A stretch of DNA of 64,000 nucleotides from Rhodobacter sp. GTDB lineage: Bacteria; Pseudomonadota; Alphaproteobacteria; Rhodobacterales; Rhodobacteraceae. Positions 52,976 through 61,257 of this stretch are shown here, one piece after another. Each line of letters starts with the position of its first letter. The stretch's first letter is position 1. The stretch lies in assembly GCA_030065095.1 (NCBI GenBank), contig JASJDP010000004.1, positions 124,001 through 188,000 of the forward strand. Direction: 5' to 3'. Under the pieces are notes generated by a model. It worked only from the letters and a program-made list of their open reading frames with translations. It ran no database searches and was not told where the DNA came from. A program made the position numbers and the translations under genes.

Positions 52976-53571
52976 CGCGCGCCCTCGCCAAAAAGCCGCA
53001 CCGTGCGGTAGCGGTCGATCAACAGGCTCACCCCGAACGGCATCGGCGTCTCGCCTGCGATCATCGCCGCCCGGTTTTCGTAATAATGCGCCGCCAGCAG
53101 GAACACGGCCTGCCCGACATCGGCGGGCAACGCCTGCCAGTCCGGCCCGAACCCGGCGGTGAACTGCACCTCGACCGACCCGTGAACCGGGATCAGCGGC
53201 AGATGCAGCCCCGTCGAAACGATGCGCGGCCGCTGCGCATCCGCCTCCAGCCGGTAGCGCTCGGGGTCGATCACCGTCTCGGCGCCGTGCCGGTCGATCA
53301 CCTTCACCTCGGCGATCTCCGTCACCGGCGCCACGGGCAAGGCCTGGCGGCTCAATTCCCGCCAGCCCGTCAGCGTCCAGCTGTAATCGCGCGCGATCAG
53401 CACCTTGCCGGTGCGCGCCTCGATCGCCGCCATCGACGCGCGCAGATAGCTTTCCAGAACCGTGTCCTGCACCCCGTCATCGGCAAACCCGGTGCCCAGC
53501 CGCAGGTGATCTTTGAATTCCGCGACCGGCAGCGCCTCGGACGGCACTGTGGTCTGCTCGACTAACATCAT
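52972..53571 (-). CDS. orfg6: GTA head-tail connector (gp6)
   Basis: 199 residues. AEFKDHLRLGTGFADDGVQD, then a helical region and AVFLLAAHYYENRAAM, the phiE125 gp8-type adaptor pattern. ATG 53571 is followed directly by a second ATG; an AGAGG site precedes. A 165-bp gap with a hairpin separates it from the capsid gene. Confidence 0.92.
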   Translation of the reverse strand: MMLVEQTTVPSEALPVAEFKDHLRLGTGFADDGVQDTVLESYLRASMAAIEARTGKVLIARDYSWTLTGWRELSRQALPVAPVTEIAEVKVIDRHGAETVIDPERYRLEADAQRPRIVSTGLHLPLIPVHGSVEVQFTAGFGPDWQALPADVGQAVFLLAAHYYENRAAMIAGETPMPFGVSLLIDRYRTVRLFGEGAR

Positions 53572-53698
53572 GGAACCTCTCCGAAATTCCGGGCCCCTCG
53601 AGCCCCTGAGAATGTGATGGACGCGTGCCCCTGCGTTGCTCGGACGGAGGGGAGCAGCTAGACAACGCCGGTCACTAGGGATGCGGCACGCGCCCACC

Positions 53699-53722
53699 GG
53701 CCGGGCCCCAAGGGACCCGGCC
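53699..53722 (-). terminator. GC-rich hairpin between capsid and connector genes
   Basis: GGCCGGG / CCCGGCC pair as a 7-bp perfect stem (53699-53705 with 53716-53722), extended by two more pairs past a mismatch. It lies 14 bases after the orfg5 stop in the direction of transcription. No T-run, so it may be a partial terminator or a processing/stability element that keeps capsid mRNA more abundant than the downstream genes. Confidence 0.5.
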
Positions 53723-53736
53723 ATTCGCAAACCCGG

Positions 53737-54936
53737 TTAGGCCGCGAATTTCAGCAGACGGATCGCCCGGAAATCGCTGACATCGCCGCCGACGCGCTTG
53801 GTGGCGTAGAACAGCACATGCGGCTTGGCCGAGAACGGATCGCGCAGGATGCGCAGGTCCGGACGTTCGGCAATTGTGTAACCGGCAGCGAAATCGCCAA
53901 AGGCGATCGCAGCGGCCCAATCGGCGATGTCCGGCATGTCCTCGCAGATCAGCACCGGATAGCCCATCAGGCGCGCCGGCTCGCCCGCGGCCAGACCGTC
54001 CGACCACAGGAACCGGCCATCGGTGTCCTTCAGCTTGCGCACGGCGCCGGCGGTTTTCGAGTTCATCACGAAACTCGCATTGGCGCGATAGGGCGCGTCG
54101 AGCGAATAGACCAGATCGACGATGGCGTCGCCTGGATTGGCGGCATCGAAATCGCCCGCGGTGCCGGTCAGCACATGGCCAAGCTCGCCCCAGGGCTCGC
54201 TTCCTGCTGCCGCCGAGGGATAGGTGACGAAACCCTTGGGCTTGTCGATCCCGTCGCCCGACACGAAGGCCGCCGATTCCGACCGCGCGAACTTGTCGGC
54301 CACACGGCCCGCAAGCCAGCCCTCGATGTCAAAGGCGCTGTCGTCGAGCAGACGCTGCGAGATCTTCGGCAGCGCGCTCAGCTCGTGCAGCGGAATGGTG
54401 ATCCGCTCGATGGTCGGTGTGCCGGTTTCGGCCGACGGATCGGTCTCGGTCGCCCACCCCGCGCCGGTCTCGGTGGTGTCGATCAGCACGTCGTACGAGG
54501 TCGCCTCGACATTCACCACATTGGCGATCTGACGGATGGAGGCGGTCGATTTCAGCACCGACTGGATGGTTTCGGCGGTTTGCGGATCGACCAGATAGCC
54601 GCCGTCTCCGGCGACCGCCGAGGACATCGCCTTGCCCTCCAGCTCCAGACCGCGCAACGCGTCGTCGTCACCGTTGCGGACATAGGCCTCGAACGCCTTC
54701 TGGTGGGGGGCTTCGGCCCCGGCCGCCGCAGCCAGGGCGGGACGCGCCCGCGTCAGGGATTTCCGATCAAGCATCATCAGTCGCTCTTCCTGTTGTTGAA
54801 ATTTCGTCTTCATCTCGGCCTGGAAGGTTCCCAGGTCCCGCAGCAGCCCGGCCAGCGCGGTCTTCACCTCCGCAGCCGGGGTCCGGCCGTCAGGCACACC
54901 TGTCCCGGCCCGAGCCTTCGTCTCGGTCTTGCTCAT
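53737..54936 (-). CDS. orfg5: GTA major capsid protein, HK97 fold (gp5)
   Basis: 399 residues. A helical scaffold-like N-terminal arm to about residue 110 (FQAEMKTKFQQQEERLMMLD), then the HK97 core: VAGDGGYLVDPQTAETI, LPKISQRLLDDSAFDIEGWL, GDGIDKPKGF, and RDPFSAKPHVLFYATKR. In RcGTA the arm is removed by the protease encoded next. Capsid genes are the most conserved of the cluster and this one looks intact. Confidence 0.96.
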   Translation of the reverse strand: MSKTETKARAGTGVPDGRTPAAEVKTALAGLLRDLGTFQAEMKTKFQQQEERLMMLDRKSLTRARPALAAAAGAEAPHQKAFEAYVRNGDDDALRGLELEGKAMSSAVAGDGGYLVDPQTAETIQSVLKSTASIRQIANVVNVEATSYDVLIDTTETGAGWATETDPSAETGTPTIERITIPLHELSALPKISQRLLDDSAFDIEGWLAGRVADKFARSESAAFVSGDGIDKPKGFVTYPSAAAGSEPWGELGHVLTGTAGDFDAANPGDAIVDLVYSLDAPYRANASFVMNSKTAGAVRKLKDTDGRFLWSDGLAAGEPARLMGYPVLICEDMPDIADWAAAIAFGDFAAGYTIAERPDLRILRDPFSAKPHVLFYATKRVGGDVSDFRAIRLLKFAA

Positions 54937-54970
54937 TCAACAATCCTGTCTTGCTGAGGGTTAAGCTGGC

Positions 54971-55546
54971 TCAGCCACTTGAACCGGAGACCAGCGAACG
55001 GCGGGCGTCCTCGATGGCCGCCGCCAGGTCACGCAGCAGATCGCCGTCGGCCTCGGGCGCTTCCGCCTTCGCCCCGACCCGCGCGTCGGGAAGCATCGGG
55101 AAGGTCACCAGCGACACCTCCCAAAGCTCCAGTTCAGACAAAAGCCGCCGGCCCTTGTCATCCTTCCGGGCGCGCACCGTGCGATAGCCGATCGACAGAC
55201 CGTCGATCGCGCCGGCCTCGATCAACGCCAACGCTTCGCGCCCCTTGTCCACATCGGTGAGGATCCGGCCCTTGACGTAAAGCCCCTTTTCATCCTCGCG
55301 CACCTCGTCCCACACGCCGATCGGCTGTGCGGGATCGTGCTGCCACAGCATCTTGACGCGCCGCCCTGCCGTTTCCAGTGCAGTAAGCGACCGGCCATAG
55401 GCACCGCATTCGACCACGTCGCCACCCTGATCGCATTTGCCGAAAACCGAGGCATAGCCCTCGATCAGCGCTCCGTCCCGAACCGTGATTTCCTCGCCGA
55501 GGCGGCAGAACTTGCGTTCCAGCCCCGGGCACATTTCGTCAATCAT
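54971..55546 (-). CDS. orfg4: GTA prohead protease, HK97 type (gp4)
   Basis: 191 residues. IEGYASVFGKCDQGGDVVEC at the start, the catalytic histidine in MLWQHDPAQPIGVWDE, serine in DGLSIGYRTV, and ELWEVSLVTFPMLPDARVGA. ATG 55546 has an AAGGAAGAG ribosome site; GTG 55585, overlapping the portal gene stop, is an alternative start. It matures the capsid. Confidence 0.93.
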   Translation of the reverse strand: MIDEMCPGLERKFCRLGEEITVRDGALIEGYASVFGKCDQGGDVVECGAYGRSLTALETAGRRVKMLWQHDPAQPIGVWDEVREDEKGLYVKGRILTDVDKGREALALIEAGAIDGLSIGYRTVRARKDDKGRRLLSELELWEVSLVTFPMLPDARVGAKAEAPEADGDLLRDLAAAIEDARRSLVSGSSG

Positions 55547-55581
55547 TCGCTCTTCCTTCTCGATGCCCCGCAATCCCGCCG

Positions 55582-56757
55582 TCACTCACCTTCAGCCAGC
55601 GGCGGCAAGCCCAACAGCCTCCGCTTTTCCGCATCCGTCAGAAACGCCGCCGCGGCCACCCGACGCCAATGCTGGTCCCGCTCCGCCGCCAATGCGGGCA
55701 CCTGATCGAGATCCGGCTTCAACTCCACCGCCTCGCCGCCAAACTCCGACAGCCAGTGCGCCACCGCCGCCGTCACCCGTGTCGCAAGCGGCAGCACCGT
55801 CAGCCGGTAAAACGCCCGGTTCGCCTCTTGGTAATTCGAATAGGTCGCATCGCCCGGCAGACCCAGCAGCATCGGCGGAACCCCGAAGGCCAGGGCGATT
55901 TCGCGCGCGGCCGCCTCCTTGGTCTTCTGAAACTCCATGTCCGAGGGCGAAAACCCCATCGGCTTCCAGTCCAGACCGCCCTCCAGCAGCATCGGCCGCC
56001 CGGCATTCGCCGCGCCTTGATGATAGCTTTCCATCTCCGCCTGCAGTCGCTCGTACTGATCCGCCGCCAAGGCCCCCTGCCCGTCGGCGCCGCGATAGAC
56101 GATCGCGCCCGAGGGCCGCGCGGCGTTGTCGAGCAGCGCTTTGGACCAGCGCGACGCGGCATTGTGCACGTCGAGCGCCGCTGCCGCCGCCTGCATCGGC
56201 GAAAATCCGTAATGGTCGTCCTGCGGATGGAAGTTGCGAATGTGGCACACCGGCGAGACGCCCCCGCCCACGGCGAAACGATGCTTCTTCGCCCCCACCG
56301 CATAGTCGAACGCCACCGGCCAGCCGTCCGGTCCGGGCACGACGCTCATCCGGTCCGAGCGAAGCACATGCAGTTCGATCGGCAGTCCGGTCTCGCCGCC
56401 CACCGCCTCCAGATACCCGTTACCCGACAGCAGGAGCTGCGCAAACAGCGCCTCGAACAGTTCGGCCTTGCCCTGAAGGCCGTTGGGCCGCGCGATCAGC
56501 GAGATCACGGGATGCTTGTCGTAGCGCCGCTCGGCATCCTGACACACCAGGGGCAAGGCCGCCGCGGCCTCCGCAATCAGCTTCACCGACCGGAATCCCA
56601 CCGGATTGCCGGCGAACCCCTGCCGCGTCAGCGATCCCGCATCCCGCGGCGTCCATGCCACCCGCCCCCCCGACGGCCAGGCCACCACGCGTCCTGTGGC
56701 CGAGGCCTTCTGCTCCGGCGCCCCGGCCCAGCCGCCTCGTTTCAGAAAATCAAACAT
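55582..56757 (-). CDS. orfg3: GTA portal protein (gp3)
   Basis: 391 residues. VGFRSVKLIAEAAAALPLVC, PVISLIARPNGLQGKAELFE, GNGYLEAVGGE, GLDWKPMGFSPSDMEFQKTK and EIALAFGVPPMLLGLPGDAT are portal-family hallmarks (PF04860). It forms the ring through which DNA enters the head. A 256-bp gap with a long hairpin precedes it. Confidence 0.95.
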   Translation of the reverse strand: MFDFLKRGGWAGAPEQKASATGRVVAWPSGGRVAWTPRDAGSLTRQGFAGNPVGFRSVKLIAEAAAALPLVCQDAERRYDKHPVISLIARPNGLQGKAELFEALFAQLLLSGNGYLEAVGGETGLPIELHVLRSDRMSVVPGPDGWPVAFDYAVGAKKHRFAVGGGVSPVCHIRNFHPQDDHYGFSPMQAAAAALDVHNAASRWSKALLDNAARPSGAIVYRGADGQGALAADQYERLQAEMESYHQGAANAGRPMLLEGGLDWKPMGFSPSDMEFQKTKEAAAREIALAFGVPPMLLGLPGDATYSNYQEANRAFYRLTVLPLATRVTAAVAHWLSEFGGEAVELKPDLDQVPALAAERDQHWRRVAAAAFLTDAEKRRLLGLPPLAEGE

Positions 56758-56813
56758 CTGCGTCAGCTCCTTCGCCGTTCATCCCAGGCAGCCGCCAGCC
56801 GCCGAACCCATCC

Positions 56814-56849
56814 GCCCCCGCGCGGGACACCCACGGCCCGCGCGGGGGC
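56814..56849 (-). repeat. 13-bp perfect hairpin between terminase and portal genes
   Basis: GCCCCCGCGCGGG (56814-56826) pairs perfectly with CCCGCGCGGGGGC (56837-56849) over a 10-base loop. It lies in the untranslated gap 56758-57013, the longest within the cluster, between orfg2 and orfg3. The rest of this gap shows no convincing gene. Possible transcript-level control of capsid versus packaging genes. Confidence 0.65.
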
Positions 56850-57013
56850 ATGCGGAACGGGGGGCTGCGCGTCCTGTCGCCCGCGCGCGGCCCCTCGCCC
56901 GTCCGTTTCAAGGATTATCCGGCACCGGAAAGCACCGGACCGCCGCCCCCGTCCGCGACCGGAAATTTTCGATAAGTCTTGCCGAAACCCTTCGGAAAGT
57001 TTTTCGCCCGGCC

Positions 57014-58429
57014 TCAGCCGAGGCTCCTTATCTGCGGCCGCCGCCATGCGGCCGCCGGTCCCACCATCAGCTCGTGCAGCGCCCAAACCAGCGCATCCGC
57101 CCGGTCCGGAGACCCCCGGCCCTCATATCCCCGTGCGGTCATCTTGCACATCTGATCCTCCAGAATGCCCAACCCCGTGCGGTGGCGCACCCGCCCCTGT
57201 TCGTACAGGGCCGCCACCGGTTCGGCCCGGGCGGCCTTGCCGCGCGCGGCATGCACCGGCCGGTAGGGCACCAGCGGGTCGACCTGCTGCAGCACCTCGC
57301 GGATCAGGTCGCCGCCCTGGTTCACCTCGGCCACCAGCCGCTCGGCCCCGTGGCGATCCCGTGCCGCGATCGCCGCTTCGGCCCAGGTCGTCGGCGACGA
57401 GGCCGCGACGCTGGCATCCTCCAGAACATAGGCCCGCCATTCCTGCGGCGCGCCGCGCGTCACCGCGCCCGCGACCACGATCCCGCACTCGTCGGATCCG
57501 GCGTGCCCGGTCACCGGCGGATCCACCGCCACCACCACCCTGTCCAGGTTCGGCACCGCATCCACCCGGCAGCCTTCCAGCATCGCCGTCGTCCAAAGCG
57601 CCCCCTCGGCATCCTCCATAAGTACACCGTCCAGCTCTTGCCGGCCCAGCCGCGTGCCTTCGTACCGCGCCCGGACCTCCTCCAGGAACGATCGCGCCAG
57701 ATAGGCTTTGTTGGCGTCGGTCGCCGCCCGCGTCACCACGGTCGACGGGGTGTCCAGAAGCCTCTTCAAGACATCCACATTCCGCGGCGTCGTGGTGACG
57801 ACCTGCCGCGGGCTTTCCCCCAGCCGCAGCGCGAACTGCAGCATGTCCCAGGCCTCGTCGGCCTTTTTCCATTTCGCAAGCTCATCGGCCCAGGCCGCAT
57901 CGAATTGCGGCCCCCGCAGGCTCTCGGGATCATGCGCCGAAAACGCCTGCGCGACAGCGCCGTTCGGCCATTCCAGCCGCCGCCGCGTCGCCTGCCACGC
58001 CGGCCTGCGGTCCGGCGGCGAGCAGGCCAGGATGCCGCTGTCGCCGAAGACCATCACCTCGCGCACCTGATCGATGGTCTCTCCGACCAAAGCGACGCGC
58101 CGGGCGCGGCCCGCGTCCAGCGGCATCGCCCCTTCGACCATCGCGCGCACCCATTCCGATCCGGCCCGCGTCTTGCCGGCGCCGCGCCCCCCCATGATCA
58201 CCCAGGTCCGCCAATCGCCGTCCGGCGGCAGCTGATGCTCGAACGCCCAGAACTCGAACAGATAAGGGAGCGCCAGCAGCGCCCCCTCACCCAGGCTTTC
58301 CAGGTACCGCTCAACCGTCTCCGGCGGCGCGGAGGCGAGCCAGGCGGCTCCCGATCTCAGCGCGTGCGGCGTCGAAATCGATGGCGAAATTTCCCGCAAC
58401 GCCTCGTGCTTTTTTGCGTTCTTCGGCAA
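57014..58429 (-). CDS. orfg2: GTA terminase large subunit (gp2)
   Basis: 471 residues from the TTG at 58429. Walker A variant in WVIMGGRGAGKTRAGSEW, Walker B-like FDAAWADELAKW, coupling motif VVTTTPRNV, and the nuclease acidic cluster VVAVDPPVTGHAGSDE. It cuts and packages host DNA by headful. The true start is unsure: homology is clear from GAAWLASAPPETVERYLESL on, and the frame overlaps orfg1 by 119 bases if TTG is used. Confidence 0.93.
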   Translation of the reverse strand: MPKNAKKHEALREISPSISTPHALRSGAAWLASAPPETVERYLESLGEGALLALPYLFEFWAFEHQLPPDGDWRTWVIMGGRGAGKTRAGSEWVRAMVEGAMPLDAGRARRVALVGETIDQVREVMVFGDSGILACSPPDRRPAWQATRRRLEWPNGAVAQAFSAHDPESLRGPQFDAAWADELAKWKKADEAWDMLQFALRLGESPRQVVTTTPRNVDVLKRLLDTPSTVVTRAATDANKAYLARSFLEEVRARYEGTRLGRQELDGVLMEDAEGALWTTAMLEGCRVDAVPNLDRVVVAVDPPVTGHAGSDECGIVVAGAVTRGAPQEWRAYVLEDASVAASSPTTWAEAAIAARDRHGAERLVAEVNQGGDLIREVLQQVDPLVPYRPVHAARGKAARAEPVAALYEQGRVRHRTGLGILEDQMCKMTARGYEGRGSPDRADALVWALHELMVGPAAAWRRPQIRSLG

Positions 58430-58658
58430 CCCGATTCCTTTCCATCACCGCAATCTTCCAGGCCTCGGACAGCTCCTTCACCGCGATCCGCGCCTTGCCG
58501 ATGGCCTCGTCGTCTTCCTGTCGAACTTTGTTCAGTAATGTGCCGAGGATCGCCCCGGCTTCCTTGAAAAGTGCCTCCGCCACGGCGAGGGTCTCGTCCA
58601 CGGCGGTTCCGTCGTCTATCGGCTTGATCAAAGTCATTTTATATAGCCTGCCTCTCAT
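58311..58658 (-). CDS. orfg1: GTA small terminase subunit (gp1)
   Basis: 115 residues, mostly helical: VDETLAVAEALFKEAGAILG and IAVKELSEAWKIAVMERNRV. First gene of the cluster. ATG 58658 has GGAGCGAGC directly upstream; ATG 58637 (MTLIKPIDDG) is the other candidate. In RcGTA the gp1 family has low specific DNA binding, which suits random packaging. Confidence 0.88.
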   Translation of the reverse strand: MRGRLYKMTLIKPIDDGTAVDETLAVAEALFKEAGAILGTLLNKVRQEDDEAIGKARIAVKELSEAWKIAVMERNRVAEERKKARGVAGNFAIDFDAARAEIGSRLARLRAAGDG

Positions 58659-58684
58659 GCTCGCTCCGCACGAGAGAAATGAAA

Positions 58685-58717
58685 CGGCGGCCTCGGGGAT
58701 AATGCCCCGGGCCGCCG
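58685..58717 (-). terminator. Terminator-like hairpin in the GTA leader
   Basis: CGGCGGCC-T-CGGGG pairs with CCCCG-GGCCGCCG (13 bp, one bulged base, six-base loop). Read leftward it is followed by TTTCATTTCTCTC. It could terminate the fabF-mltG transcript, or act as an attenuator because the candidate GTA promoter lies before it. Confidence 0.6.
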
Positions 58718-58741
58718 ACCCATTTCTTCCAGCTTGCCAAA

Positions 58742-58770
58742 GGTCTACACAAGACCGTGCGGCAAGTCAA
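58742..58770 (-). promoter_or_regulatory. Candidate promoter of the GTA cluster
   Basis: Read leftward: TTGACT (58765-58770), 17-base spacer, TAGACC (58742-58747). Start of transcription would be near 58735, upstream of the hairpin at 58685-58717. The surrounding 58750-58825 is AT-rich (TTAATAATAAACTTC), unusual here and suited to regulator binding. Confidence 0.45.
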
Positions 58771-58834
58771 GAAGTTTATTATTAACAATGGCTTAATAGC
58801 GCAATCGTTAACAGATCCTTAACATCCCGAAGGC

Positions 58835-59995
58835 CTATTGATCGGCGCGCTCCGCCTCGATCTCGCGCCACCGGGCCACGTTTTCATTATGTTCCGCAAG
58901 GGTTTCGGCAAAGGCATGCCCGCCGGTGCCATCGGCCACGAAGAAGATAAAGTCGCTGTCCTCGGGGTCCAAAGCCGCCTCGATGCTCGCACGTCCCGGG
59001 TTCGCAATCGGCGTCGGCGGCAGCCCGTCGATCAGATAGGTGTTGTACGGTGTCTCGCGCCGCAGCTCCGATTGCCGCAGGCCGCGCCCAAGCACGCCCT
59101 GCCCACGCGTGATGCCATAGATAACCGTCGGGTCGGTCTGCAGCCGCATGCCCCGGTTCAGCCGATTGACGAACACGGCAGACACCGTGCCGCGTTCGTC
59201 GGGCAACCCGGTCTCCTTCTCGATGATCGACGCGAGGATCAGCGCCTCTTCGGGCGTATCGATCGGCAGGCCGTCGGCCCGGTTGCGCCACGCATCCTCC
59301 AGCAGCTCGGTCTGCCGCGCCTCCATCAGGGCCAACAGATCGCCCCGGTCGGCGCCGACCGACACCTCGTAGCTGTCGGGCGCCAGCCGGCCTTCGGGCG
59401 GCACCGACGGCACGTCGCCGGTCATCACGTCGACCGCCTTCAAACCCTCGACCACCTGCCAGCTGGTCACGCCCTCGGCCATCGCCACCCGGTACCGCGT
59501 GTCCGGCCGGTCCCGCATTTCGGCGTAGGCCTCCGGCGTCTCCGTGTCATCGGCGGTGGGATCGAACTCCACCAGTTCGACATAGCGGTTCGTGGCCGGG
59601 TCCAGCTCGCGCACCTGCACGCCGATCCGGGTCACACCGATCCGATAGACGATTTCGGTGCCGCAGGTCGACTGGCCGCCGCGCGTGACGATATCGACGA
59701 TCTCGGCCATCGACGCGCCCGCAGGCACCAGAAACGAGCCCGCCTTGAGGTCATCCGATTTCTCGGCGTAATCCGCTCCGATCCGCAGGATGCGCGGGTT
59801 CGACACGGCACCCCGCGCCTCCAGCTCGCCGGACACCGAACTCATCGTCGCGCCCCGTTCCACCCGCAGGCAGATCGGCTCGGCAAGCGGTCCCTCGGCG
59901 GTATACTGGGATTGCCCCCAGCCGATCAGCCCGCCCACCGCGATCAGAATGACAATGAACAGCGTCAGCGCATTCGACGCGATGGACCGCCACAT
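58835..59995 (-). CDS. mltG: Endolytic murein transglycosylase MltG (YceG-like)
   Basis: 386 residues. One N-terminal membrane helix (NALTLFIVILIAVGGLIGWG), LysM-like subdomain, and the catalytic domain with the essential glutamate in LASIIEKETGLPDE and downstream QTDPTVIYGIT, NTYLIDGLPPTPIANPG. It ends growing glycan strands in the periplasm. ATG overlaps the fabF stop by one base. Confidence 0.94.
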   Translation of the reverse strand: MWRSIASNALTLFIVILIAVGGLIGWGQSQYTAEGPLAEPICLRVERGATMSSVSGELEARGAVSNPRILRIGADYAEKSDDLKAGSFLVPAGASMAEIVDIVTRGGQSTCGTEIVYRIGVTRIGVQVRELDPATNRYVELVEFDPTADDTETPEAYAEMRDRPDTRYRVAMAEGVTSWQVVEGLKAVDVMTGDVPSVPPEGRLAPDSYEVSVGADRGDLLALMEARQTELLEDAWRNRADGLPIDTPEEALILASIIEKETGLPDERGTVSAVFVNRLNRGMRLQTDPTVIYGITRGQGVLGRGLRQSELRRETPYNTYLIDGLPPTPIANPGRASIEAALDPEDSDFIFFVADGTGGHAFAETLAEHNENVARWREIEAERADQ

Positions 59996-61257
59996 CAGCC
60001 GGTCACCCGCCCCAGCACCAGCGAGGCATTGGTGCCGCCGAACCCGAAGGAATTCGACAGGGCCACATTCACCTCGCGCGCGCGCTTCGCCTTTGGCGCC
60101 AGGTCGAGCCGCGTCTCGACCGCCGGATTGTCCAGGTTGATCGTCGGCGGCGCCACCTGATCGCGGATCGCCAGGATCGAAAAGATCGCCTCGATCGCCC
60201 CGGCAGCGCCCAGAAGATGCCCGGTGGCGGACTTCGTCGACGACATCGTCGCCTCGCCCGCCTTGTCGCCCAGGAGCCGCTCGACCGCGGCCAGTTCGAT
60301 CGTGTCGGCCATCGTCGAGGTGCCGTGCGCGTTGATATAGTCCACCGCCTCGGGGCTGACGCCCGCCCGGTCCAACGCCGCCTGCATCGACCGCCGGGCA
60401 CCGTCGCCATCCTCGGCCGGCGCCGTGATGTGAAAGGCATCCCCCGAAAGACCGTATCCCAGAACCTCGGCATAGATCTTCGCGCCGCGCGCCACGGCGT
60501 GCTCCATCTCTTCCAGCACCACCACGCCCGCGCCCTCGCCCATGACGAACCCGTCCCGGTCCGCATCATAGGGCCGGCTCGCCGCCGCCGGGTCGTTGGC
60601 ATATTTCGTCGACAGCGCCTTGCAGGCGTTGAACCCGGCAATACCGATCTCGCAGATCGGGCTTTCCGTGCCGCCGGCCACCATCACGTCGGCGTCGCCC
60701 CACTGGATCAGCCGCGCCGCGTCGCCGATGGCATGCGCGCCCGTCGAGCAGGCCGTCACCACGGCGTGGTTCGGCCCCTTGAACCCGAACCGGATCGACA
60801 CCTGCCCGGACACCAGATTGATCAGCGCACCTGGAATGAAGAACGGCGAGACACGCCGAGGCCCCCGCTCGTTCAGCAGAACCGAGGTATTCTGGATCGA
60901 CGTCAACCCACCGATCCCCGACCCGATCATCACGCCCGTGCGTTCCCGGCTCGGTTCGTCCTCCGGCATCCAGCCGGCGTCCCGTACCGCCTGATCCGCT
61001 GCCGCCATTCCGTAAAGGATGAACCCGTCGACCTTGCGCTGCTCCTTCGGCTCCATCCAGGCATCGGGATCAAAGCTGCCGCCGGTCCCGTCGCCGCGCG
61101 TCACCTCGCAGGCATAGGTGGTGGCAAAGGGGCTGGCGTCGAACTTGGTGATGGGGCCCGCGCCCGACTCGCCGGCCAACAGACGCGTCCAAGTCTCCTC
61201 GGCGCTGCTCGCCAGCGGCGACACCATTCCCAGCCCTGTGACAACCACTCGACGCAT
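59995..61257 (-). CDS. fabF: Beta-ketoacyl-ACP synthase II
   Basis: 420 residues. Catalytic triad visible: C170 in VVTACSTGAHA, H312 in YINAHGTSTMADT, H348 in TKSATGHLLGAAG with K343. It elongates acyl-ACP in fatty acid synthesis. ATG 61257 (RRVVVTGLGMVSPL) is the family start; the longer frame was rejected. acpP, often just upstream of fabF in alphaproteobacteria, is absent here. Confidence 0.95.
   Translation of the reverse strand: MRRVVVTGLGMVSPLASSAEETWTRLLAGESGAGPITKFDASPFATTYACEVTRGDGTGGSFDPDAWMEPKEQRKVDGFILYGMAAADQAVRDAGWMPEDEPSRERTGVMIGSGIGGLTSIQNTSVLLNERGPRRVSPFFIPGALINLVSGQVSIRFGFKGPNHAVVTACSTGAHAIGDAARLIQWGDADVMVAGGTESPICEIGIAGFNACKALSTKYANDPAAASRPYDADRDGFVMGEGAGVVVLEEMEHAVARGAKIYAEVLGYGLSGDAFHITAPAEDGDGARRSMQAALDRAGVSPEAVDYINAHGTSTMADTIELAAVERLLGDKAGEATMSSTKSATGHLLGAAGAIEAIFSILAIRDQVAPPTINLDNPAVETRLDLAPKAKRAREVNVALSNSFGFGGTNASLVLGRVTG

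Noticed and set aside
56763-57086. 107-codon minus-strand frame in the gap between orfg2 and orfg3
   Set aside because: It overlaps the end of the terminase gene in another frame, covers a perfect hairpin and has an Arg/Gly/Ala-rich composition with no relatives that I recognise.
44022-58658. Integrated prophage
   Set aside because: There is no integrase, repressor, replication or lysis gene and no flanking attachment repeat. Gene order and families are those of the RcGTA cluster, and the neighbours cysE and fabF-mltG are ordinary chromosomal genes.
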